Source: Streptomyces sp. 1222.5
GTDB taxonomy: Bacteria > Actinomycetota > Actinomycetes > Streptomycetales > Streptomycetaceae
DNA length: 64,000 nt
Direction of reading: 5' to 3'
Assembly: GCF_900105245.1 (NCBI RefSeq)
Contig: NZ_FNSZ01000001.1
Location: 2,418,001 to 2,482,000, forward strand
Shown: piece after piece, positions 15,731 to 24,395 of the stretch
How the letters are laid out: each line of letters opens with the position of its first letter
Numbering within the stretch: the first letter of the stretch is position 1
The notes under the pieces: generated by a model
What the model saw: only the letters and a program-made list of their open reading frames with translations
Database searches by the model: none
Told to the model about the DNA's origin: nothing
Program-made: the position numbers and the translations under genes

Positions 15731-17367
15731 GCGCCACAGCCCACAGGCCCGTGGTGATCATCGGCGCGGGGCCCGTAGGCGTCACGGCCGCGCTCCTGCT
15801 GGCCCGTTACGGAGTGCGCAGCCTGCTCCTCGAACGCCACCCGGACGTCTACCCCCTGCCGCGCGCCGTCGTCGTGGACGACGAGATCCGCAGGGTCCTG
15901 CAGAGCGTCGGCGTCCACGAGGAGTTCGCCGCCATCGCCCGGCCGGCCCCCGGGCTACGGCTGCTGGACGCCCGGCGCCGCGTGATCGGCGAGTTCCCGC
16001 GGTCTATGCACGGACTCCACGGCTTCCCGCAGCTGAGCATGTTCAACCAGCCCGATCTGGAACGCCTGCTGCGGGACGCCTTGGCGCGCCGCCCGGAGTG
16101 CGAGTTGTGGAGCGGGGTGGAGGTCGTGTCCGTCACCCAGTCCGACACGCCGGACACCGGCGCACCCGACGATCCGACGGGTCCCGTACGGGTCACCTTC
16201 CGGCGCGGTGGCAGCGACGAGGAGGAGCACCTGTGGGCCGATGCCGTACTCGGCTGCGACGGCGCCGGCAGCCTCACCCGTGACGCCACCGGCACCGCCT
16301 GGGAGGACCTGCACTTCCAGGAGAGCTGGCGGGTCATCGACGTGCGCACCAGCCGCCCGGTGCGGACCTGGGAAGGCGCCGAGCAGATCTGCTGCCCCAC
16401 CCGGCCGGCCACCTTCATGCGCATCAGCGAGGACCGCTACCGCTGGGAGTTCCGGCTGGCCGACGACCAGAACCTGGAGGGCCCGGACGGATGGGAGCGC
16501 CTGCGCGAGCTGGTCGCCCCCTGGGTGGACCTGCCGGCCTCTCCGAGCGACGACTTCGAGGTGATACGGCAGGCGCAGTACACCTTCCAGGCCCGTCTCG
16601 CCGACCGGTGGCGCAAGGGGCGTGTCTTCCTGCTGGGCGACGCCGCCCACCTGACCCCGCCCTTCGTCGGGCAGGGCCTGTGCTCCGGCCTGCGCGACGC
16701 CAACAACCTCGCCTGGAAACTCGCCCGGGTCCTCCGACAGGGCGCGCCCGAGGAACTGCTGGACACCTACGAACGCGAGCGCAAACCGCACGCCCGCCAC
16801 GTGATCCGCGTGGCGGTCGCCGTCGGCTGGGCCATGACCGGCGGCCAGCACCGCGGTGCGGCGTTCCGCCGGGCCGTAGTGGGCACGATCTGCCGCATCC
16901 CCGGCGTGACCGAGGCGGTGAGCCGTGACCTCAGCCCCGCTCTGGCGGCCGGCCCACTGGTACGGCGCCGGCCCAGGCCGGCCGGCCGCGTGCTGGCCGG
17001 CACCTTCTGCCCGCAGCCCTGGATACGGCACGACGGCAGGCGAGTGCGCCTCGATGACGCCGTCCGGGACGCCTTCGTCGTCCTGACCGCCGTACCGCCC
17101 ACGGCGCAGATGACGGCAGTGGCCACGGCACTGGGCGCCCCGACGATCCACGTCGGCGACCTGGACGACGACGGCACCCTGGCCGCCTGGCTGGCCCGCG
17201 GCCGTGTCGACGCCGCACTGCTGCGCCCCGACCGCGTCGTGATGGACACCGTCCCCGCAGGCACCGGCCACTTCCCGGACCCCACCGTCTGGGCCTCCCT
17301 GCTCCACACGGCCCGCCCTACTGCCGATGCCCGACCCGTCCCCCTGCCGAGGAGCACCGCACCGTGA
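15727..17367 (+). CDS. FAD-dependent aromatic hydroxylase (MhpA-like)
   Basis: 546 residues, a class A flavin monooxygenase. The N-terminal FAD motif is VVIIGAGPVGVTAALLLARY, the central DG motif is LGCDGAGSLTR, and the GD motif is VFLLGDAAHLTPPFVGQG; a thioredoxin-like C-terminal region completes the 3-(3-hydroxyphenyl)propionate hydroxylase-type layout. GTG start overlaps the previous stop (GTGA). It should hydroxylate a phenolic substrate ortho to its OH group to make the catechol cleaved by the first enzyme. Similar enzymes also act in polyketide tailoring, but the extradiol partner favours catabolism. Confidence 0.9.
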   Translation: MSATAHRPVVIIGAGPVGVTAALLLARYGVRSLLLERHPDVYPLPRAVVVDDEIRRVLQSVGVHEEFAAIARPAPGLRLLDARRRVIGEFPRSMHGLHGFPQLSMFNQPDLERLLRDALARRPECELWSGVEVVSVTQSDTPDTGAPDDPTGPVRVTFRRGGSDEEEHLWADAVLGCDGAGSLTRDATGTAWEDLHFQESWRVIDVRTSRPVRTWEGAEQICCPTRPATFMRISEDRYRWEFRLADDQNLEGPDGWERLRELVAPWVDLPASPSDDFEVIRQAQYTFQARLADRWRKGRVFLLGDAAHLTPPFVGQGLCSGLRDANNLAWKLARVLRQGAPEELLDTYERERKPHARHVIRVAVAVGWAMTGGQHRGAAFRRAVVGTICRIPGVTEAVSRDLSPALAAGPLVRRRPRPAGRVLAGTFCPQPWIRHDGRRVRLDDAVRDAFVVLTAVPPTAQMTAVATALGAPTIHVGDLDDDGTLAAWLARGRVDAALLRPDRVVMDTVPAGTGHFPDPTVWASLLHTARPTADARPVPLPRSTAP

Positions 17368-19397
17368 CGACCCCGCACTCCGCGCCGCACCCGGAACCAT
17401 TCCTTCCGCCCGACCCCGAGACGGCCGCCGGCAGCCGCATCGCGGACTTCGCCCGCTGGGCCGCCCGGCACCAGGGCGTCGAAGGGATCCAGGACCCCGG
17501 CGACTACGAGGCCCTGCACCGCTGGTCGGTCACCGACCTGGAGGGATTCTGGGCGGCGGTGTGGGAGTACTTCGACATCGACGCGGACACTCCCTACGAG
17601 CGGGTGCTGGCCGAGGAGACCATGCCCGGCGCCCGCTGGTTCGCCGGCGCCGCCCTCAACTACGCCCACCACGCGCTGCGCAACCTGCACCCGGACGCAC
17701 CCGCGATCACCGCGCTGGACGAGACAGGAGCCGCCTACGAGATCACGGGCCGACAGCTGCGCGCCAAGGTCGCCTCCGTCGCAGCCACCCTGCGCGACCT
17801 GGGCGTCGGACAGGGCGACCGGGTAGTGGGCTACCTGCCCAATACCCCGCACGCCGTCATCGCCTTCCTCGCCACCGCCGTCCTGGGCGCGGTGTGGTCC
17901 GTGTGCGGCCAGGACTACGCCCCCAAGGCCGCAGCCGAACGCTTCGCCCAGCTGGAACCGACCGTGCTCATCACCGCGGACGGCTATGTCTTCAACGGCA
18001 CGCGGCACGACCGTCGCGCAGCCTCGCTCGACCTCGTTGGAGCCCTTCCCACCCTGAAGGCCACGGTGCTCGTGGATCACCTGGGCCTGATGTGGCCCGA
18101 GACCCAGCACGGCAGCCTGACAGTGCCCTGGGATGACGCCGCAACCCGCACCGAATACCTCACCATCACACCGGTGCCGTTCGACCACCCCCTGTGGGTC
18201 GTCTTCTCCTCCGGCACCACCGGCCTGCCCAAGGGCATCGTCCACGGCCACGGCGGCGTCCTGCTGGAGCACCTCAAGATCCTGGGCCTGCACTGCGACC
18301 TGGGCGTCGGGGACCGTCTGCTGTGGTACACCACCACCCACTGGATGATGTGGAACCTGGTCGTCTCCACCCTGCTGACCGGCGCCACCACCTGCACCTA
18401 CGACGGCAGCCCCGCGCCGGTGGCACGCCCGGACGTCCTGTGGGAGCTGGCGGCCCGCCACAAGGTCACCGTCTTCGGCACCAGCCCGCAGTACCTGCTG
18501 GCCATGGCCAAGCTGGGCATCGAACCCGGCGTGCACGACCTGACGGCCATCCGGGCCATCGGCAGCACCGGCTCCGCCCTGCCCGCCTCCGCCTACCCCT
18601 GGGTCCGCGACCACGTGGGCGCAGGCATCCAGCTGGCCTCCACCAGCGGCGGCACCGACGTCGTCTCCGCCTTCGCCGGCAGCGCCCCCACCACCCCTGT
18701 CTGGGCGGGCGAGGTGTCGGCCCCCAACCTCGGCGTCGCGCTCGCCGCGTACGACGAGGCGGGACGGCCGGTCGTCGACCAGGTCGGCGAACTGGTCGTC
18801 ACCCGCCCCATGCCCTCGATGCCGCTGTCCTTCTGGAACGACCCCGACGGCAGCCGCTACCGCGACGCCTACTTCACCGCCTACCCGGGTGTGTGGAGGC
18901 ACGGCGACTGGATCACCCTGACCTCCCACGGCTCGGTGATCGTCCACGGCCGCTCCGACGCCACCCTCAACCGCAACGGCGTACGCCTGGGCAGCGCCGA
19001 CATCCACGACCTCGTCGAACGCCTCCCCGAGATCACCGAGGCCCTCGTCATCGGCGCGGAGGAACCCGACGGCGGCTACTGGATGCCCCTGTTCGTCGTC
19101 CTCGCGCCCGGGGCCACGCTGGACGACGCCCTGCGCGAGAAGATCCGCGGCACCCTCCGCACCGGCGCCTCACCCCGCCACGTCCCCGACGAGATCCTCG
19201 CCGTGCCGGCCATCCCGCACACCAGGACCGGCAAGAAACTCGAGGTCCCGGTCAAGCGCCTCCTCCAGGGCGCGCCCGCCGAGCAGGTCCTCAACCCCTC
19301 GGCGGTCGACGACCCGGACCTCGTCGCCTACTTCGCCGGCCTGGGAGCCGAACGCCGTCGGACCCGTCATCCGCACAGCGTCAAGGACGCCTCATGA
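17364..19397 (+). CDS. Acetoacetyl-CoA synthetase-like acyl-CoA ligase
   Basis: 677 residues of the adenylate-forming superfamily, closest in layout to acetoacetate-CoA ligase: an N-terminal ACAS-type domain (FWAAVWEYFDIDAD), the P-loop-like VFSSGTTGLPKGIVHGHGG, WRHGDW, GRSDATLNRNGVRLG and the C-terminal catalytic lysine in TRTGKKLEVPVKRL. GTG start overlaps the previous stop. It probably activates acetoacetate or a related beta-keto acid released from the degraded ring, feeding it to thiolase. The combination with ring-cleavage genes suggests a pathway ending in a beta-keto acid, which is inference. Confidence 0.88.
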   Translation: MTTPHSAPHPEPFLPPDPETAAGSRIADFARWAARHQGVEGIQDPGDYEALHRWSVTDLEGFWAAVWEYFDIDADTPYERVLAEETMPGARWFAGAALNYAHHALRNLHPDAPAITALDETGAAYEITGRQLRAKVASVAATLRDLGVGQGDRVVGYLPNTPHAVIAFLATAVLGAVWSVCGQDYAPKAAAERFAQLEPTVLITADGYVFNGTRHDRRAASLDLVGALPTLKATVLVDHLGLMWPETQHGSLTVPWDDAATRTEYLTITPVPFDHPLWVVFSSGTTGLPKGIVHGHGGVLLEHLKILGLHCDLGVGDRLLWYTTTHWMMWNLVVSTLLTGATTCTYDGSPAPVARPDVLWELAARHKVTVFGTSPQYLLAMAKLGIEPGVHDLTAIRAIGSTGSALPASAYPWVRDHVGAGIQLASTSGGTDVVSAFAGSAPTTPVWAGEVSAPNLGVALAAYDEAGRPVVDQVGELVVTRPMPSMPLSFWNDPDGSRYRDAYFTAYPGVWRHGDWITLTSHGSVIVHGRSDATLNRNGVRLGSADIHDLVERLPEITEALVIGAEEPDGGYWMPLFVVLAPGATLDDALREKIRGTLRTGASPRHVPDEILAVPAIPHTRTGKKLEVPVKRLLQGAPAEQVLNPSAVDDPDLVAYFAGLGAERRRTRHPHSVKDAS

Positions 19398-19747
19398 GCC
19401 TCTCCGCAGCCCTGACCTGCCTGATCGTGCTGATCTTCACCTTGCTGGGCGTAGCCAAGATCATGGCGCTCGGTCCGATGCCCGATCTGGCCGCCCACGC
19501 CGGCTTCACCACCGCCTCCTACCGGGTGATCGGTGCGCTGGAGCTGGCAGGCGCCATCGGCGTGGCCTTCGGCCCGGTCTCGTCGCTGCTCGGAGAGCTG
19601 GCCGGGCTCGGCCTGCTGATGCTGCTCGCCGGTGCCGTGACCACGCACGTGCGCAAGGGAGACGGGCTGCCCAGACTCGCCCCCGCGATGGTGTGCGCCG
19701 CAATGGTCAGCTGGTATCTCGTGCTCCTTGCCGACGTCGGCTCGTGA
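19394..19747 (+). CDS. DoxX-like small membrane protein
   Basis: 117 residues with four predicted transmembrane helices (about 5-25, 45-65, 68-88, 95-115), in the DoxX/DoxD-like size class, including the conserved early K in LGVAKIMALGPM and the ALELAGAIGVAFGP helix. The start overlaps the ligase stop in ATGA. It is the last gene of the operon. DoxX-type proteins occur beside many oxidative or catabolic genes; a role in quinone or redox handling at the membrane is possible but not shown. Confidence 0.8.
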   Translation: MSLSAALTCLIVLIFTLLGVAKIMALGPMPDLAAHAGFTTASYRVIGALELAGAIGVAFGPVSSLLGELAGLGLLMLLAGAVTTHVRKGDGLPRLAPAMVCAAMVSWYLVLLADVGS

Positions 19748-19875
19748 CGTCGGCTGAGGACTGCACCGGCCGCCTGCGGCACGCGGACCGTCCCGCTTGC
19801 CGGCTGCCGTGCGCCGGCGGCTCAGGCTCCTGAGCCCTGTCAGCGAGCCCACGCCGAGGCTGGCAGACTGAATCT

Positions 19876-20580
19876 GTGGCTCCGCTGGTGACCGCGACCG
19901 ACCAGGCCGCGCCCTCATCACTCACAGGCGCCGGTGTCGTGTCGGTCTGCGCATTGCTCTTCACCGTCGCGTCGTTCTGGTGGCTCAACGCCAGACAGGG
20001 GCGCTTGAAGACGTGGGAGCCTCATTCCTTCGCAGCGATCGTCCACTCGTCCACCGCCCGCCTTCGGCTCCCGCTCGTCCTTCACAACACCGGTGCCAAG
20101 CCGATCGTCGTACAGGACCTCATCCTGACCTTCCCTGACGAGCCCGCCTCTCACCTGCCACTGCTGTGGGTGTCCTCACCGTCCCGCCTCCAGCCCGGGC
20201 CGGACGAGGATGCAAAACTGCCGGCCGGCTTCGTCGTGCCCGGCAGAGAAGCGCAACAACTCTTCATCGAGTTCGAGGCACCGTTTTCCGGGTTCGTGCC
20301 GGAAGCCCGTGACTTCAAGGTCCAACTGCAAGCAAGGGTCGGCCACCGCAAGGGATGGCGCCGCCTGCTGACGTTCACCCTGCGGGCCGCCAACATCACC
20401 GACCCGGATCGCTACACCGTCTACAACAACGCACCGGTCGAACTGACGAAGGAAGACCGGAAAAGGGCGGATGCCGCACTCCTCGAGCTGTTGGAGGAGC
20501 AAGGGGACGACTCCGCTCCAGGCGGCAGGAGACCACCGCGTTCTTCCGATGACGACGGCGACGCCGGCCCGAGCAGCTGA
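19876..20580 (+). CDS. Membrane-anchored hypothetical protein
   Basis: 234 residues. One transmembrane helix near 18-38 (GAGVVSVCALLFTVASFWWL), then a domain with alternating strands (LPLVLHNTGAKPIVVQDLIL) of immunoglobulin-like character, and a low-complexity acidic/Ser tail. The GTG start is assigned from the frame and has only a weak upstream ribosome site. I do not recognise the family. It stands alone between the DoxX gene and the signalling island. Confidence 0.7.
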   Translation: MAPLVTATDQAAPSSLTGAGVVSVCALLFTVASFWWLNARQGRLKTWEPHSFAAIVHSSTARLRLPLVLHNTGAKPIVVQDLILTFPDEPASHLPLLWVSSPSRLQPGPDEDAKLPAGFVVPGREAQQLFIEFEAPFSGFVPEARDFKVQLQARVGHRKGWRRLLTFTLRAANITDPDRYTVYNNAPVELTKEDRKRADAALLELLEEQGDDSAPGGRRPPRSSDDDGDAGPSS

Positions 20581-20921
20581 CGCAGCACCGGCGAGCGGAA
20601 AATCAGGGCTACTTCAGATCCGCCCGGCCTGATGGGCACCGGAGGACCCCCAGCGCCACCTCCTCATCCACCCTCACCACCGTCCGGCCGACCATGGCAG
20701 CCGTGAAGACTTGGCCGACGGCCGATCCCGGCACCGACTGGCCCACAAGCTCGCGTACCCCGCTACCCCTCGGCCCGCTGCGGGAGACATTCCGAGGCCG
20801 GCGTCTGATCGCCAGGGCGGTGGCAGCCAGGATGACGTGGCGAGCACGGTCCCACGCCTCGGGGAGTACGCGGGAGGAAAGTACAGGAGCAGTAGAGTGA
20901 GGGAGGAGCGAGGGAGGAGTA
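20581..20921. other. Intergenic stretch upstream of the MEDS-STAS gene
   Basis: 340 bases with no supported gene. The last 50 bases are A/G-rich on the plus strand with repeated GAGGGAGGAG-like runs leading into the ribosome site of the next gene. Confidence 0.4.
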
Positions 20922-21704
20922 GTGAGGGCGCCGCGCGTACTGCCAACCCTGGACGAGGTCGACATCGGCGATCACGTCTGCCACCTGTTGGATCGTACCG
21001 ATGACGTCATCGGCCGCAGCCGGGCTTTCGTTGCGGACGGTGCGTTGCACGGCGACAAGGTCGTGATCGTCGGCCCCGCCCCGCGGGCGGAGAGCGAGTT
21101 CGCACCTCATGTACTGGACCCTGCCCGGTTGCAGGGTTCTCTTCTCTCCGCGGTGCGTCGGGAGGCGGCCGCCGCCGACCGGGAAGGGTTCCGCTCCCTT
21201 CGCGTGCTCCACCATGTCGTGCGCGGCCCTCGCGCGGACCGGAACGGGGAGTGGCTGCGCAGCGAGCTCGATCTCGAGGAGTTCGCCGCCGACACTGGAG
21301 CCATGGTGGTCTGCGCCTACAGCGGTGCCGACTGGGACCTGCCGGCTCTGCAGCAGATCAGATGTGTGCATCCGCACCATCTGGGCAGCCGTCCGCTCTC
21401 CCCCGCGTTCCGGATGTACCGAACCGAGCAGGATGGCTGGACGGTGACCGGGACCGTCGACAGCGACGGCGCGGTGGCCTTCGGCACCATCCTGTGCACC
21501 CTCCTCGCTCACACGCCGACGGTGCGTCTGCTCTGCCAGACACTGGAGTTCTTCGATGCCGCCGGGATGAGCGCGCTGGCCGATGCCGCCAGGCACCTTC
21601 CGGATCGCAAGATCATCCTGGAAGGCACCAACGAGACCCTGCGGCTCGCCTGGAAGCTCTCCGGCTTCGCGATCCCCGACATTCCGGTGGTGATGGCGCC
21701 ATGA
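20922..21704 (+). CDS. MEDS-STAS sensor/antagonist protein
   Basis: 260 residues. An N-terminal MEDS (DcmR-type sensory) domain covers about 10-150 (DHVCHLL...GALHGDKVVIVGP), and a STAS domain about 165-255. STAS domains of anti-sigma-factor antagonists carry D-S-(S/A)-G with the phosphorylated serine; here the motif is FFDAAGMSAL (D212, A213), so the serine is missing. GTG start with GGGAGGAG just upstream. It is translationally coupled to the next gene, a MEDS-HATPase protein, suggesting a matched antagonist/anti-sigma pair. The signal sensed by MEDS is unknown. Confidence 0.85.
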   Translation: MRAPRVLPTLDEVDIGDHVCHLLDRTDDVIGRSRAFVADGALHGDKVVIVGPAPRAESEFAPHVLDPARLQGSLLSAVRREAAAADREGFRSLRVLHHVVRGPRADRNGEWLRSELDLEEFAADTGAMVVCAYSGADWDLPALQQIRCVHPHHLGSRPLSPAFRMYRTEQDGWTVTGTVDSDGAVAFGTILCTLLAHTPTVRLLCQTLEFFDAAGMSALADAARHLPDRKIILEGTNETLRLAWKLSGFAIPDIPVVMAP

Positions 21705-22651
21705 CCTCCTCTTCGCCCACTCACCTCGAAGGCACTGGATACCGGCACGAACTGTATCCGTACTCGGGCAGCGATGAGTTCGTCGCAGGCGCTTTGGGCT
21801 TCATCCAGGAAGCGCTCGAAGGTGACGAGGCCGTCGTCGTGGCCGTGCCGCAGGAAAAGGCGTCATTGCTGCGTGCGGAGATCCGTGAGAACGACACCCT
21901 GCGCTATGTCGACACCAGCCGGGTGGCGCGTCATCCGGGGCGGCTCGTCGCTGCCTGGCAAGAATGGATCAAGGAACACGTCTCGGAGGGGCGGCCCGTC
22001 CGCGGCATCGGCGAATCCCCCTGGGACCAGGTCCGCAGTACTGCCGAGGCCGAGGAACTGCGTTACCACGAGTGGCTGCTCAACAGGGCGTTCGCCCGGG
22101 GCCCCGCCTGGTGGCTGCTGTGCCCCTACGACGTCGCACGCGACCAGGCCGCCCTGACTCAGATGGCACGCTGCCACCCCCGGATCCGCAGGGACGGCCG
22201 GACGGTGCTGAGCGAGGACTACGACGCGCACGCAGCGTATGCCTTCGCTGCCCTCACCGACCCCTGCGACCCGTACGACGAGTTCCTCTACACCAGCGGC
22301 GACCTGCCGGCACTCCGGGAGAAGATCGCTGCCTGCGCCGAACAGCACGGCCTGACCGGTCGGCGCCTGCGCGAACTGCACCTGGCAGCGACAGAGGTGG
22401 CCACCAACAGCATCCGCCACGGCGGCGGACAGGGCGTGCTGCGCACCTGGAGCGAGGAACGGCGCCTCGTCTGCGAGTTCCGTGACGCCGGATACCTGGA
22501 GGACCCACTGGCCGGCCGTACCATGCCGACCGCGAGGCAGGTGGGTGGACGCGGGCTGTGGCTCGTCCACCAGCTCTGCGATCTTGTCGAGATCCGGTCC
22601 ACACCGGACGAAGGGACCACGATCCGCCTGCACACCGAACTGCCCGGCTAG
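21701..22651 (+). CDS. MEDS-HATPase anti-sigma-type kinase
   Basis: 316 residues: an N-terminal MEDS domain (about 10-180, YRHELYPYSGSDEFVAGALG) and a C-terminal RsbW/SpoIIAB-type ATPase domain (about 215-315) with N-box AATEVATNSIRHGGG, RDAGYLEDPLAG and GGRGLWLVHQLCDLVEIRS. The ATG overlaps the previous stop in ATGA. Proteins of this layout bind or phosphorylate STAS antagonists and may hold a sigma factor inactive. It is a paralogue of the protein encoded at 31426-32361, with the same domain order and clear similarity over the MEDS part. Confidence 0.9.
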   Translation: MTSSSPTHLEGTGYRHELYPYSGSDEFVAGALGFIQEALEGDEAVVVAVPQEKASLLRAEIRENDTLRYVDTSRVARHPGRLVAAWQEWIKEHVSEGRPVRGIGESPWDQVRSTAEAEELRYHEWLLNRAFARGPAWWLLCPYDVARDQAALTQMARCHPRIRRDGRTVLSEDYDAHAAYAFAALTDPCDPYDEFLYTSGDLPALREKIAACAEQHGLTGRRLRELHLAATEVATNSIRHGGGQGVLRTWSEERRLVCEFRDAGYLEDPLAGRTMPTARQVGGRGLWLVHQLCDLVEIRSTPDEGTTIRLHTELPG

Positions 22652-22807
22652 ACCCGCTGGTGCCAACGGTCTGCTCACCGGCCCAGCGCTCGACGGCACG
22701 CGTGACCGACGTCGCCCCAGGGTAGGCGCGGCGGTGTCGCCGGGGGGCGACAGACAGAAAGGCGCCGGTGGCACGGGCACGGACGATGGGGACGGGAGCG
22801 GTTCTCG

Positions 22808-23185
22808 ATGCTGAGGGTTCGGGTACGGCACGCGGACACGACGGTTGTGCGGCTGCCGACCGAGGTGGACTACGGCAACGCTTCCGGCATCGGCGGCCGG
22901 TGCGAAGACCTGGTCGAGGAAGGCTGCGGCACCCTCGTGCTCGACGCCTCCGAAGTGCAGTACCTCGACTCCTCGGGCGTCAGCATGATCATCACGCTGT
23001 CCCGTGCGCTCGAAAACCATGGCGGCACCCTGCGCCTCGCCGCCCTCAGCGACCACTACCAGCAGGTGTGGCGCCTCCTCGGCCTCGACACGCTGTTCCC
23101 CGTGTTCCCCACAGTGCACGCCGCGCTCGACGGGCGCATCACAGGCGCCTGTGCTGATACCTCGGAGTCACTCGACCACGCCTGA
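22808..23185 (+). CDS. STAS-domain anti-sigma factor antagonist
   Basis: 125 residues, a single STAS domain of the RsbV/SpoIIAA type with an intact phospho-acceptor site (VQYLDSSGVSMI, Ser55 or Ser56). This is the only one of the three STAS proteins in the island with the usual serine. The dephosphorylated form would bind an anti-sigma kinase and free the sigma factor; the SpoIIE-type phosphatase at 24396-26135 is the nearest candidate partner. A short tail after the domain is Asp/Ser-rich. Confidence 0.9.
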   Translation: MLRVRVRHADTTVVRLPTEVDYGNASGIGGRCEDLVEEGCGTLVLDASEVQYLDSSGVSMIITLSRALENHGGTLRLAALSDHYQQVWRLLGLDTLFPVFPTVHAALDGRITGACADTSESLDHA

Positions 23186-23407
23186 AAGCAAGACTCGCAT
23201 GTGGACGAGCCGCCACCCTCGCCCATCTCGTCTGCGAGCCGCTCAGATCCCGGTGGGCGGCGGTGGGGAAGCTGGTGCCGTCGCCGACGGTGACCAGCAG
23301 CGTGGCGCCGAGACAGCGCCCCTCAGCCCCGGCCAACCGGCACTTCCCGCCCGCCGCTCCCACTCATTTCCCCACGAACGCGCAGGTCAGGCGGGCATTC
23401 CCGACGT
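23186..23407. other. Intergenic stretch after the STAS gene
   Basis: No gene is supported. The sequence has no clear coding pattern and leads into the UppS-like relic. Confidence 0.35.
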
Positions 23408-23700
23408 CGCAAGCTCCGCACCACCGCCGCGCTCGCTCGCCACGTACACGACGGACAACTCGACCCCGACCACATCAGCGAAAGGGACTTCGCCCGCCAC
23501 CTGCCCCACCCCGACATGCCGGATGTCGACCTGCTGTGGCGTACCGGGGGCGAACAGCGCACCTCCAACTTCCTGCCCTGGCACACCGCCTACGCCGAGC
23601 TGCACTTCACCCCCGACTTCTGGCCCGACATCGACCGTCGCCCTCGCCGAGTTCTTCTACGGCAACGACCCGGATGCTCCTGCCAACCACCTCTTCGGCA
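23408..23700 (+). pseudogene. C-terminal relic of an isoprenyl (undecaprenyl) diphosphate synthase
   Basis: Around 23516 the plus strand encodes MPDVDLLWRTGGEQRTSNFL followed by PWHTAYAELHFTPDFWPDI. This matches the hallmark C-terminal block of cis-prenyltransferases (UppS), where RTGGE and SNF bind the diphosphate. Upstream, the same frame gives RKLRTTAALARHVHDG, also family-like. After PDID the frame is lost and the natural continuation (LAEFFYGND) reappears in another frame, so there is a frameshift near 23630. No N-terminal half (with the catalytic MDGN motif) is present. It is a dead fragment. Confidence 0.8.
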
Positions 23701-23849
23701 GGGTCACCGCCCGACAGCCCGGGATCCGACCGCCCACACCACTGCTGTGCGGGCGGTCGGCTTCGAGGCCCCAGGCCACGCAGCCCCTGGCGCGCCCCGT
23801 CGGTCGGCGGCCGACTCGTCGTTCCGCCGTACCGGGCCAGCGCCGCCGT

Positions 23850-24290
23850 TGCGGTCAGGTGGGAACTGAGACAGCTTCAGCCGGCCGAGCCGATACGCAC
23901 TGATCTCATCCGCGCGCTCCAACGCGCGGGCAAACGCGGTGCCCGTCATCGGCGTCGGCGGCCGGTGCGACGCTCCAGCTCCGAGAACCGCGAGCCCCCG
24001 GCGTCTTGAGCGTCGCCACCAAGTCGCCGGGCAAGGCCGGGGCCGCCCGCCGCGCGGCCCCGCGACCGTGGCGTCCAGCCGCTTCTCCACGACCTTCCGC
24101 GCCTCCGGGCAAGCACCGATACCCCGGGCAGCAGCACCCCGTGGCGGCGCAACTAGACCATCGACTGGTTGAACAACGTCACCGGCCCCTCGTCGTGCGT
24201 CCACACCCGCCCCTGCAGGAACGTACCCCCCGTCTTCCTCATCACTCGCGACCGGCACTCGGGACTTCAAGGACGGCCTCCTCCTGCGCC
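23850..24290 (-). pseudogene. Decayed Tn3-family (DUF4158-type) transposase
   Basis: Reading leftward, pieces of one transposase appear in changing frames: FLQGRVWTHDEGPVTLFNQS then MV, an in-frame stop where Trp is expected, then LRRHGVLLPGVSVLA; next KVVEKRLDATVA; then GDLVATLKTPG and RFSELERRTGRR; finally TGTAFARALERADEISAYRL and GRLKLSQFPP. The order matches the middle of large Tn3-type transposases found in Streptomyces as I recall them. There are at least two frameshifts and a nonsense codon, and neither the catalytic DDE region nor terminal repeats are seen. It indicates old transposition in this accessory region. Confidence 0.7.
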
Positions 24291-24395
24291 ACCAGGATGT
24301 GCTCAAGCAGTCGCAGCAGGGGAGACGAGCCTTCGGTGCATGGCGGAGTCCGGTTGGGGTACTCGACTCGATTCGGGCTTGAACAGAGGAGGGAC

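Noticed and set aside
16767..19007. A 746-codon minus-strand frame opposite the hydroxylase and ligase genes
   Set aside because: It mirrors two well-supported genes and has no recognisable domain or ribosome site.
1..19747. Reading the P450 and oxygenase genes as a natural-product biosynthetic cluster
   Set aside because: No polyketide synthase, peptide synthetase, terpene synthase or other scaffold enzyme is present; the ring-cleavage and CoA-ligase genes fit catabolism better.
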